Of a DNA stretch of 23,419 nucleotides, positions 17,088 to 23,419 are shown one piece after another. The notes below the pieces were generated by a model. The model was given only the letters and a program-made list of their open reading frames with translations, was not told the DNA's origin and did not search any database. Within the stretch, counting starts at the first letter, position 1. Each line of letters opens with the position of its first letter. Both the position numbers and the translations under genes were made by a program. The stretch lies in assembly GCA_024641365.1 (NCBI GenBank), contig JAHEDF010000008.1:1-23419 (forward strand), read 5' to 3'. Origin of the DNA: Planctomycetota bacterium (GTDB lineage Bacteria; Planctomycetota; UBA11346).

Positions 17088-17479
17088 AAACTGTGCCTTG
17101 CAAAAATGTTTTATATTGAGACGTCAATTACAGCGAGATGTGGTTCGTTTTGAGCAGGTCGATCTTAAATGTGAATCCTTATGGATGCCTTAGTCGAATT
17201 AAAATAATGTATCAGACAGTCTACTCGTACTTCTCTAGGATAAACGATCACAATTCACGTTTTTCCACCTCAATTCGTTTCTTAAAAGATTATTATCGTT
17301 CAGATAAAATAAGGACATGTCTATTTACAATTAATGGTGCTCAATTGAAAATCTTGTACCTTACAGTGGGAAGGTTTTTGTCGTTAAGAGGTGCTTTATT
17401 CGCCAGTAAATTACACTTTGTGCTAGTATCGCGATCTCAATGGGTCATGGCTGTGACAAACTGTGATTAAGCGCTCATC
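17088..17479. other. Intergenic region without a convincing gene
   Basis: This is the upstream region of the sigma-factor gene. A 110-codon plus-strand ORF (17138-17470) is present, but its composition is poor for a real protein, it has no ribosome site and no recognisable domain. It ends 9 bp before the attC-like element, which is the only reason not to dismiss it completely. I see no clear promoter. Confidence 0.5.
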
Positions 17480-17619
17480 ATCTAACGGTCGTTGTTGAGT
17501 TCCGCCATGCTGGCACACCAAGGGTTAGCGACTCCTTGCTGTGTATTGGGCCGAAATTGCAGCAGTGCTTTCAACTTACAAACGCGGCCACACTGCTCAG
17601 CAACTGCCAGCGGTTAAAT
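17480..17619. mobile_element. attC-like site (integron recombination site), solitary
   Basis: The ends match the R-box consensus of attC sites in opposite senses: ATCTAAC (RYYYAAC) at 17480-17486 and GTTAAAT (GTTRRRY) at 17613-17619. Just inside, GTTGTTGAG (17491-17499) pairs with CTCAGCAAC (17596-17604) over 9 positions with one G-T wobble. Spacers are 4 and 8 nt. The 140-bp length is near the upper end of known attC sites. The inner part also holds AGCAGTG/CACTGCT (17561-17567 with 17591-17597, in the plus-strand reading AGCAGTG then CACTGCT), an alternative hairpin. No integron integrase is in the window, so this would be a lone attC. Orientation is uncertain: on the minus strand the terminal box reads GTTAGAT, the more usual sequence. 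Chance or another structured element is possible. Confidence 0.35.
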
Positions 17620-17744
17620 CGCTAAACGGCTATCGGAACGACCTTTAGCTCTATTTGCTGGCTAGCGAGTTGGTTGCCGCTTGAGTTCGTACGACAGGTT
17701 TGTCTGAATACGGCGTCACAGTGGGTCTGACACAAATACAAACG

Positions 17745-17799
17745 CTTCAACCTTAACAACCGTATATACCTATACCGACCTCACCTCTTCAACCTTAAC
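17745..17799. repeat. 13-bp direct repeat before the thioredoxin-like gene
   Basis: CTTCAACCTTAAC occurs at 17745-17757 and again at 17787-17799. The copies are exact and 42 bp apart start to start, which is four turns of B-DNA. The second ends 26 bp before the ATG at 17826. They could be binding sites for a regulator on one face of the helix, or a small local duplication. Confidence 0.55.
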
Positions 17800-17825
17800 C
17801 AACCACCATCCACCTGGGATACACC

Positions 17826-18296
17826 ATGTTAACGATTCGCTCCTTATCATTCATCATGTTGCTGCTGACCTGTTTAATCAGCACGCAGTTAGTCGCAGCC
17901 GATAAAGGCGGCTCTGACAAATGGCTCGTAAACTTTGAAGAAGCCAAGGCTTTAGCTAAGAAAACAGGCAAGCCAATTTTAGCAGACTTCACTGGCAGCG
18001 ACTGGTGCGGTTATTGCATAAAGCTGAAAGGCGAAGTTTTTGATACCGCAGAATTTAAAAAATTTGCTAGTGAAAATGTCATCTTACTTGAGCTAGACTT
18101 TCCAAGAAAGAAAGCGCAAAGCGAAGAAGAGAAGAAACAAAATCGTGCCTTAGCCGAAAAATACGGCATTCGTGGTTATCCAACTATTTTATTGTTAGAT
18201 GCTGACGGCAAACAAATTGGTAAATCTGGTTATAAAAAAGGCGGACCAAAACCATGGATCGAAGATCTGGTCAGCCAATATAAATCCGCTAAATAA
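17826..18296 (+). CDS. Secreted thioredoxin-like protein
   Basis: 156-residue thioredoxin-fold protein, probably periplasmic. A signal peptide covers residues 1 to about 25 (hydrophobic core FIMLLLTCLIS, then LVAA). The active-site motif is WCGYC with cysteines 61 and 64, and the cis-proline is P119 in GIRGYPT. The sequence GSDWCGYCIKLKGEVF places it with the thioredoxin_7/DsbD-C-terminal-like group rather than cytosolic TrxA. Likely roles are disulfide reduction or isomerisation of exported proteins. The lysine-rich insert between the active site and the cis-proline (about 93-107) is normal for this group. A weak GGGA 7 nt upstream may serve as ribosome site. It is transcribed alone: a strong terminator follows, and a 13-bp direct repeat precedes it. 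Confidence 0.9.
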   Translation: MLTIRSLSFIMLLLTCLISTQLVAADKGGSDKWLVNFEEAKALAKKTGKPILADFTGSDWCGYCIKLKGEVFDTAEFKKFASENVILLELDFPRKKAQSEEEKKQNRALAEKYGIRGYPTILLLDADGKQIGKSGYKKGGPKPWIEDLVSQYKSAK

Positions 18297-18321
18297 TAAT
18301 CGTCACGCAGAATTGAAAAGC

Positions 18322-18353
18322 AAAAGGGTGCCATGACATGGCACCCTTTTTTT
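18322..18353 (+). terminator. Intrinsic terminator after the thioredoxin-like gene
   Basis: GGGTGCCAT (18326-18334) pairs perfectly with ATGGCACCC (18338-18346) around a 3-nt loop, followed by seven T (18347-18353). The A-run just upstream (18322-18325) extends the stem. This isolates the gene from the downstream operon. Confidence 0.95.
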
Positions 18354-18462
18354 GTGCCCACGCAAATCGATCACATAGTAAATTCGGCGTCTTCTGTTTT
18401 TATGCTGATTACATTTCGACATGCTTTAAAGTAAGGGTAAACGAGGATAATGAACACAATGT

Positions 18463-18503
18463 GGTCAAACCTTTTTTAGTACACGCTCGTTTGGTCATAC
18501 CAA
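18463..18503. promoter_or_regulatory. Tandem GGT-N3-ACC dyads, candidate GntR-type operators
   Basis: TTGGTCATACCAA (18491-18503) is a perfect 5+3+5 inverted repeat. GGTCAAACC (18463-18471) has the same GGT-N3-ACC core. Centres are 30 bp apart, close to three helical turns. The pattern is the type bound by FadR/PdhR-like GntR regulators. The pair lies in the 306-bp gap (18354-18659) before the PDZ/HEAT gene, about 157 bp upstream of its start. The rest of that gap is AT-rich and shows no gene. No regulator gene is in the window. Confidence 0.45.
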
Positions 18504-18648
18504 TTAATAAAGTGCCTCTTAACATTTCTGAAAACGTGAGGCGTATTTATATATGGATATCAATTCATAAAATCACCGGATAATTGACCAGTATAGACAA
18601 TGTTTTGTCGCGGTTATTAGCTGATTATCTTCGTACGTACTGAACACC

Positions 18649-18653
18649 AAGGA
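18649..18653 (+). promoter_or_regulatory. Shine-Dalgarno site of the PDZ/HEAT gene
   Basis: AAGGA lies 6 nt before the ATG at 18660. This favours that start over the internal Met17, which would also give a signal-like N-terminus. Confidence 0.75.
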
Positions 18654-18659
18654 TAATCC

Positions 18660-21206
18660 ATGCAGATAAAATTCGCATATCCGGCATGCTCACAATTTAA
18701 AATTATCATGTTGACCACTTCCTGTCTGTTGTGGGCAGCCATGGCGTGTATGCATGCACCTGTCTTAGGCAGTGACGTATCGTCTGGCAGCCACATATTT
18801 CTTGAGACGCCGAAAGACCCGAAAAAAAACTACCCCCTCTTCCATATTGGTGTAACTGGGATTAACGCCACGATCACAACTGGTTTAGTGGTCACCGTCA
18901 ATAATGTCGATGCCAACACACCAGCTACCGGAAAATTTGAAAAAGGAGATATTTTACAAGCGGTCAATGGCGTTGCGATTTCTGAGGCGGAACCATATAT
19001 TGTTTTAGGATCGGCACTCACAGCCGCCGAAGCTGGTAATGGTCAGTTAGATTTTTCAGTTCTGCGTGCTGGACAAAAAAAATCTGTCACTCTTACTATC
19101 CCAAAACTTGGTTCCTACGCACCAACATGGCCACTCCAGTGTAAAAAATCAGACGCGATTATTGCACAAGCCACCAAATTTTTAACCGAGGACGAACAGG
19201 TAAAGAATCCGGGTTATTTTAACGGATTATTTTTACTCTCGTTAGATGATAAAAAATATATTCCACTAGTAAAAACCATGGTTGATAAATTTCCTGCTGA
19301 CAAATCAGGCGGCCATACCTGGAATAATGGTTATGCTGGGATATTAATTGGTGAATATTATTTAAAAACCGGTGATAAAACGGCGCTGCCTCGTTTAAAG
19401 GCAATCTGTGAGGATGCAAAAAATCGCCAATATTTTGGCGGTTGGTGTCATTGGGACGGCCCAAGTCCCGGCTATGTAAATGGCGGACTGATGAATCCCG
19501 CTGGTGTACAAATACTCACGACCTTGTTGCTCGCTAAAGAATGTGGTGTCGATGTCGATGAGGGCACCTTACATCGCGCGCTGATATTTTTTTACCGCTT
19601 TGCCGGACATGAAGGCGTGCCCTATGGCGATCATCGCCCAGAAGGCTGGCTCAGTTGCAATGGTAAAAATGGGATGCTGACTGCCGCGTTGTCATTAATT
19701 GATGGCAAGGCCTATCAAGCAGCTACAACGATGCTTGCTGTGGATATGGCAGATTCTTACAAATGGCTTGGTGCCGGGCATGCCAATTCTTTTGGTGACC
19801 ATGTGTGGCGTGGCATTGCGATTGCGCATGTACCAGACAACAAACAACAACACTTCCGGCGCAGTTTAGATAAATTGACGTGGTATTATGATTTAGCGCG
19901 TGGTCCGCAGGGTGGATTCTCTTTGTTAAATATTGGTGACGGGGTCGGTGATAATGCTGGTAGTCGTGGTTGGGGACATGGATTGGCTTTGGCCTATACC
20001 GCACCACGAAAAACGCTGCGCATTACAGGTGCGCCACCGACACGCTTTAGTAAGAAATATGTCATGCCTGCCATTATCTGGGGAACCGCGCGTGACGTCG
20101 AGTTTTTTAGTGCCGACTATTGTAAAGGATATCGCACTGACTCATTAGAACCGCATACTATTTATAATCGTCTAGGTGATGCCTATGGCAAACCAACTGA
20201 AAAAGCGGACCAAGCATTTTTTTTAAATATGCTACGGCATTACCATCCCACCGCACGCCGACAGGCTGCGTTGATGTTAGCGCAGCTTGGTGCGGTTGAT
20301 GAATTAGCAAAAGCACTCGCTGATGATGATGTGCGCGTGCGCCGTGCGGTTTTGGAGGCTATTGATAAATATCATAATTGGTCGCATTCGGCACAGGGCA
20401 ATTTTCCACCTGCAATTGTATCAGCAAAATTTCTACCCGGCATTGTGAAGATCTTAGAGGATCCTAACGCCGCGTGGTGGGAATTAGACGGGGCCTTATC
20501 GGCGCTGAGCCGCTGTGAGCCAAGCGATATTAAAAAATATATCACGCTCGTTAAAAAATATATCACGCATGAAGAATGGTGGCTGAGAGAGTCATCATTT
20601 TATGCGCTCACCGCACTTGCCAAAGAAGAAAAAGTCTTCGTCGAATTATTGCCGATTTTATTAGAGCGTGTTAAAGACGAAACTCATGTGAAACCACGAC
20701 GTAGCATTATGGCGCAATTGCAATTATTACTCAAAGATAAGACCGTTAGCGCAGCAATAAAAGAACAAATCGCGAATGGAATGGTAAAAGCGCAACGTGA
20801 CATAACCGTCGAGCCAGGTTACGCGTCTGCTATAGGGCGTAACAATAAATATGAAACCTTGCGCTATTTCCTGGCACAGTCACCTCATGTCGCAACGCTG
20901 GTTCTTGATTTAGTCGAAGAGGATATGCGCCGCCCTGATTATTTTGACGACTGGGGATGGGCTGGGGCGTGGCTTGTTGGCGATAAATGGAATAATCCTG
21001 GGGTTGTCAAATGCGCAGAGAAATTAGGGAAATCTGCCGGTGCGCCACTGATCACTCGCTGCAAAGCCATTTTAGCGCAACTCAAAGAACAGCAACAAAA
21101 GCAAAGCAAGGACAGCAAAATCATCATTAAAGTTCGCGATAAAATGATTACTGATCTCAGCGCAGCAATTGACGCTTGTGAAGCAAAATGGACTTCTGCC
21201 AAATAA
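18660..21206 (+). CDS. Secreted PDZ / helical-toroid / HEAT-repeat protein (DUF6288-like)
   Basis: 848 residues. A signal peptide covers about the first 37 residues (hydrophobic IIMLTTSCLLWAAMACM, end near VLG-SD). A PDZ domain lies at about 60-155, with FEKGDILQAVNGVAIS around residues 94-108. A helical region at about 160-490 has Gly/Trp-rich turns such as GGWCHWDGPSPGYVNGG and resembles an (alpha/alpha) toroid. HEAT-like repeats begin near 520 (RRQAALMLAQLGAVDELAKA; DDDVRVRRAVLEAI) and continue through about 700. A charged helical tail closes the protein. I believe it belongs to the family annotated as DUF6288, found in PVC bacteria near sulfatases, but its activity is unknown. The next two genes follow closely and encode glycan de-esterification and desulfation enzymes, so a role in handling sulfated polysaccharides outside the cytoplasm is likely. 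PDZ and HEAT parts suggest binding or scaffolding rather than catalysis. Confidence 0.8.
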   Translation: MQIKFAYPACSQFKIIMLTTSCLLWAAMACMHAPVLGSDVSSGSHIFLETPKDPKKNYPLFHIGVTGINATITTGLVVTVNNVDANTPATGKFEKGDILQAVNGVAISEAEPYIVLGSALTAAEAGNGQLDFSVLRAGQKKSVTLTIPKLGSYAPTWPLQCKKSDAIIAQATKFLTEDEQVKNPGYFNGLFLLSLDDKKYIPLVKTMVDKFPADKSGGHTWNNGYAGILIGEYYLKTGDKTALPRLKAICEDAKNRQYFGGWCHWDGPSPGYVNGGLMNPAGVQILTTLLLAKECGVDVDEGTLHRALIFFYRFAGHEGVPYGDHRPEGWLSCNGKNGMLTAALSLIDGKAYQAATTMLAVDMADSYKWLGAGHANSFGDHVWRGIAIAHVPDNKQQHFRRSLDKLTWYYDLARGPQGGFSLLNIGDGVGDNAGSRGWGHGLALAYTAPRKTLRITGAPPTRFSKKYVMPAIIWGTARDVEFFSADYCKGYRTDSLEPHTIYNRLGDAYGKPTEKADQAFFLNMLRHYHPTARRQAALMLAQLGAVDELAKALADDDVRVRRAVLEAIDKYHNWSHSAQGNFPPAIVSAKFLPGIVKILEDPNAAWWELDGALSALSRCEPSDIKKYITLVKKYITHEEWWLRESSFYALTALAKEEKVFVELLPILLERVKDETHVKPRRSIMAQLQLLLKDKTVSAAIKEQIANGMVKAQRDITVEPGYASAIGRNNKYETLRYFLAQSPHVATLVLDLVEEDMRRPDYFDDWGWAGAWLVGDKWNNPGVVKCAEKLGKSAGAPLITRCKAILAQLKEQQQKQSKDSKIIIKVRDKMITDLSAAIDACEAKWTSAK

Positions 21207-21262
21207 CATCACTCATTTATACCTTAAGATCTTATTTCTTTAACCTTTTCAACGCCCTCTTT

Positions 21263-21266
21263 GGAG
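21263..21266 (+). promoter_or_regulatory. Shine-Dalgarno site that sets the esterase start
   Basis: GGAG lies 8 nt before the ATG at 21275. The frame is open further upstream to an ATG at 21188 that would overlap the preceding gene. Starting at 21275 gives a normal signal peptide instead of 29 extra residues. Confidence 0.75.
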
Positions 21267-21274
21267 CATCTTTC

Positions 21275-22369
21275 ATGTTACGACTAAATCATCACCACCT
21301 TGCCACCGTGCTCCTCGCATTTGTATGTTATGCAGGGCTTCAGCTCCAAGCAGCCGAAACAACTAAGACGGTTAAGGTATTTGTCTTAGCGGGCCAATCA
21401 AACATGGAGGGCAAAGCCAGTAATGAACTAATAGACCATCAAGCAGAAGATCCGAAAACCAAAGACTTCTATCAGCATTTACGAAAAGATGGGAAATGGA
21501 TTGTCCGTGATGATGTGTTTATTAATTATCTTGAACGCAAAGGTCCATTGACTGTCGGATACGGATCTCCTAATAAAACTGGATCAGAATTAGAATTCGG
21601 CACCATGCTTGGCGATCATTATGAAGAGCCTGTGTTGCTGATTAAAGCTGCCTGGGGTGGTCATTCTTTGTTTAAATTATTTCGTTCACCATCGGCAGGT
21701 ATGCCAAGTGAGCAAACTTTACAAAAGGAATTAGAACAAGCCCAGAAAAAAGTGCAGAGCAACAATGAGAAAAAGAAACGCTCAGATCCCCTACCGACCA
21801 TTGATGACATTAAATCCGGCTATGGCTCATCGTACCGTAATATGCTGGCCGAGGTAAATAAAGTCCGCGAGAATTATAAAACGCTGTTTCCCGAGCTGAA
21901 AGATTGCCAATTTGAAATTGCCGGGTTTTATTGGTTTCAAGGATTTAATGATCTCTTTGGTGATCAAGATGATCCAAAAAGTTCACAAAATGAATATGCA
22001 TCCAATATGAAACATTTTATTAATGATGTGCGCAAAGATTTACAGGTCCCCAATTTGCCCTTTGTCATTGCTGCTATCGGAAACAATGGTTCTGCTGAGG
22101 CCAATCCAGCTATGACGACCATACGTGAAGCACAATTATCGATGGGTGAATTGCCGGAATTTAAAGGCAATGTGTTTGCTTTTAGAACTGATCTTTTAGT
22201 CGATAAAGACGCAGAAGCACTCTATCCAAAGTGGAAAGAAAATTTTGAACAGTGGAAATTAACCGGTTCTGACCGTGCCTATCATTATTTTGGCAGCGGT
22301 ATATGGTACACGCGCATTGGCCACGCGGCTGGTGCTGGTATGCTTGAATTACTTAAAAATCGCAAATAG
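21275..22369 (+). CDS. Sialate O-acetylesterase-like (SASA domain) carbohydrate esterase
   Basis: 364-residue secreted esterase of the SGNH-like SASA family (Pfam PF03629 type). A signal peptide covers residues 1 to about 27 (core LATVLLAFVCYAGL, end LQAA). The nucleophile serine is S42 in LAGQSNMEG, directly after the first beta strand. A conserved block FYWFQGFNDL lies in the middle, and the C-terminal part reads YHYFGSGIWYTRIGHAAGAG, which likely carries the catalytic histidine. A Lys/Glu-rich helical segment follows the first third (about 145-175). Likely function: removal of O-acetyl groups from sugars. Despite the family name the substrate need not be sialic acid; with a sulfatase 15 bp downstream an acetylated, sulfated plant or algal polysaccharide is more likely. 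It sits between the PDZ/HEAT gene and the sulfatase in one apparent operon. Confidence 0.88.
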   Translation: MLRLNHHHLATVLLAFVCYAGLQLQAAETTKTVKVFVLAGQSNMEGKASNELIDHQAEDPKTKDFYQHLRKDGKWIVRDDVFINYLERKGPLTVGYGSPNKTGSELEFGTMLGDHYEEPVLLIKAAWGGHSLFKLFRSPSAGMPSEQTLQKELEQAQKKVQSNNEKKKRSDPLPTIDDIKSGYGSSYRNMLAEVNKVRENYKTLFPELKDCQFEIAGFYWFQGFNDLFGDQDDPKSSQNEYASNMKHFINDVRKDLQVPNLPFVIAAIGNNGSAEANPAMTTIREAQLSMGELPEFKGNVFAFRTDLLVDKDAEALYPKWKENFEQWKLTGSDRAYHYFGSGIWYTRIGHAAGAGMLELLKNRK

Positions 22370-22384
22370 GGATACGGAGCTATA

Positions 22385-23419
22385 ATGCCTTCACAGTCAT
22401 TTTTTATCCTCTCAATTATCGGCGTTGCCGCTCTCTGGTCATTAGGGACATCGCAATCGTTCGCCGCAGAGCAAGCCAGCAAACCGCATATTATTATGAT
22501 TATGGCTGATGATATGGGGTGGATGGATCTGGGTTGTCAGGGCAATAAAAAAATGCACACGCCGCGCATTGATCAGCTCAGCACGCAAGGCGTTCGTTTT
22601 ACCAATGCCTATGCTGCTTCGCCGGTCTGTTCGCCAACACGTGGCTCTTTAATGACTGGCCAATCACCTGCTCGTATTCACATAACGCAACACGGTAAAG
22701 ATAGCGCACAGTTTTGGCCCGATAACCGTGCCATAACCCCACCAGACGCTGAACACGTTTTACCGCTTGAGACCGTCACAGTCGCCGAGCACTTACAACA
22801 ACGCGGTTATACGACCGGTTTTTTTGGCAAATGGCATTTATCCGGCGATAAGGATGTCCCAGGTAAAACCGGCCCATCTTTTTATCCCGATCACCAAGGC
22901 TTTTTAGTCAATGTTGGCGGCTGTGGTTTTGGCGGACCGCCAACTTATTTTGATCCCTTTCGTATTCCTACACTCCCACCGCGTAAAACCGGTGAATATT
23001 TAACGCATCGGCTGACTGATGAAATGATGCAATTTATGCACACCCATAAAAATGAGCCGATGTTTATTTGTTTGTGGTTGTATAATCCGCATTATCCGTT
23101 TGAAGCGCCGGCTGACTTAATTGAAAAATATAAAGGACAAGAAGGACCAGGACTGAAAAATGCCACCTATGGCGCACAAATTGAATCAGTTGATATAGCC
23201 GTTGGTCACATAGTTGACACCTTAGATAAATTAGGCATTGCCGATAATACCGTGCTATTTTTTACCAGTGATAATGGTGGTTGGACTGGTGCTACTGATA
23301 ATCGTCCCCTACGTTCCGGCAAAGGTGACTTATTTGAAGGTGGTATCCGTGTACCATGCATCGTGCGTTGGCCAAAAATAGAAAAAACACCATCACCCAC
23401 CAACGTCATTAACGATACT
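22385..23419 (+). CDS. Sulfatase (type I, formylglycine-dependent), cut off by the window end
   Basis: The reading frame is open for 345 codons to the last base, so the C-terminus is missing. Family members usually have about 450-550 residues. A signal peptide covers about 1-28 (FFILSIIGVAALWSL, end SFAA). Metal-binding D42 and D43 are in MADDMGWMDLG. The sulfatase signature CSPTRGSLMTG places the cysteine converted to formylglycine at 82, with P84 and R86 conserved. GKWH at 148-151 supplies the active-site Lys and His, NPHYPFE (H236) the next, and SDNGG at 295-299 the remaining metal ligands (D296, N297). K313 follows. Function: hydrolysis of sulfate esters, most likely on polysaccharides. 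It needs a maturation enzyme encoded elsewhere. GGAG 5 nt before the ATG supports the start. The gap to the esterase is 15 bp, so they are co-transcribed. Confidence 0.95.
   Translation, partial: MPSQSFFILSIIGVAALWSLGTSQSFAAEQASKPHIIMIMADDMGWMDLGCQGNKKMHTPRIDQLSTQGVRFTNAYAASPVCSPTRGSLMTGQSPARIHITQHGKDSAQFWPDNRAITPPDAEHVLPLETVTVAEHLQQRGYTTGFFGKWHLSGDKDVPGKTGPSFYPDHQGFLVNVGGCGFGGPPTYFDPFRIPTLPPRKTGEYLTHRLTDEMMQFMHTHKNEPMFICLWLYNPHYPFEAPADLIEKYKGQEGPGLKNATYGAQIESVDIAVGHIVDTLDKLGIADNTVLFFTSDNGGWTGATDNRPLRSGKGDLFEGGIRVPCIVRWPKIEKTPSPTNVINDT

Noticed and set aside
17138..17470. 110-codon plus-strand ORF before the attC-like element
   Set aside because: Its position would suit a gene cassette, but it has no Shine-Dalgarno, no domain and an implausible composition. 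Not called as a gene.
17461..17825. Known structured RNA (tmRNA, RNase P, SRP or 6S) in the gap
   Set aside because: None of the conserved cores of these RNAs could be found on either strand; the attC-like reading explains the dyads better.
18338..18583. 81-codon ORF between the thioredoxin-like and PDZ/HEAT genes
   Set aside because: It starts inside the terminator hairpin and covers the candidate operator; no protein features.

Overview
The window looks like a chromosomal segment of a Gram-negative bacterium, most likely from the PVC superphylum (Planctomycetota, Lentisphaerota, Verrucomicrobiota). Four things point there: an ECF sigma factor fused to a membrane segment and a large extracytoplasmic domain; a secretin whose N1-like region resembles those common in planctomycetes; a PDZ/HEAT protein of the type often seen beside sulfatases; and a formylglycine sulfatase with a sialate O-acetylesterase. 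The phylum call is inference from protein style. I cannot name a genus.

Layout. (1) 187-1488, enolase, with its own Shine-Dalgarno and a strong intrinsic terminator at 1519-1555. (2) 1557-1885, intergenic, holding a long near-perfect inverted repeat (1625-1744). (3) 1886-11418, a tightly packed efflux operon in the order RND permease, TolC-like outer-membrane factor, lipoprotein adaptor, second RND permease. Start and stop codons overlap at two junctions. (4) 11419-11965, an AT-rich gap with several dyads. (5) 11966-14425, a secretin-family protein with a long helical N-terminus. (6) 14469-17087 on the minus strand, convergent with the secretin, an ECF sigma factor fused through one membrane helix to an approximately 600-residue domain. 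(7) 17088-17825, a gene-poor gap with a 140-bp element resembling an integron attC site (17480-17619) and a 13-bp direct repeat just before the next gene. (8) 17826-18296, a secreted thioredoxin-like protein with a WCGYC motif, followed by a strong terminator. (9) 18463-18503, two GGT-N3-ACC dyads 30 bp apart. (10) 18660 to the right edge, an apparent operon: PDZ/toroid/HEAT protein, SASA esterase, sulfatase (cut off by the window end).

How they may work together. The four-gene efflux operon can build a complete tripartite pump and carries two different permeases, so a mixed-subunit pump is possible. The right-hand operon fits breakdown of sulfated, O-acetylated glycans outside the cytoplasm: the esterase removes acetyl groups and the sulfatase removes sulfate. 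The role of the PDZ/HEAT protein is unknown. The fused sigma factor is the most unusual single gene, because it joins a transcription factor directly to an outward-facing, carbohydrate-enzyme-like domain.
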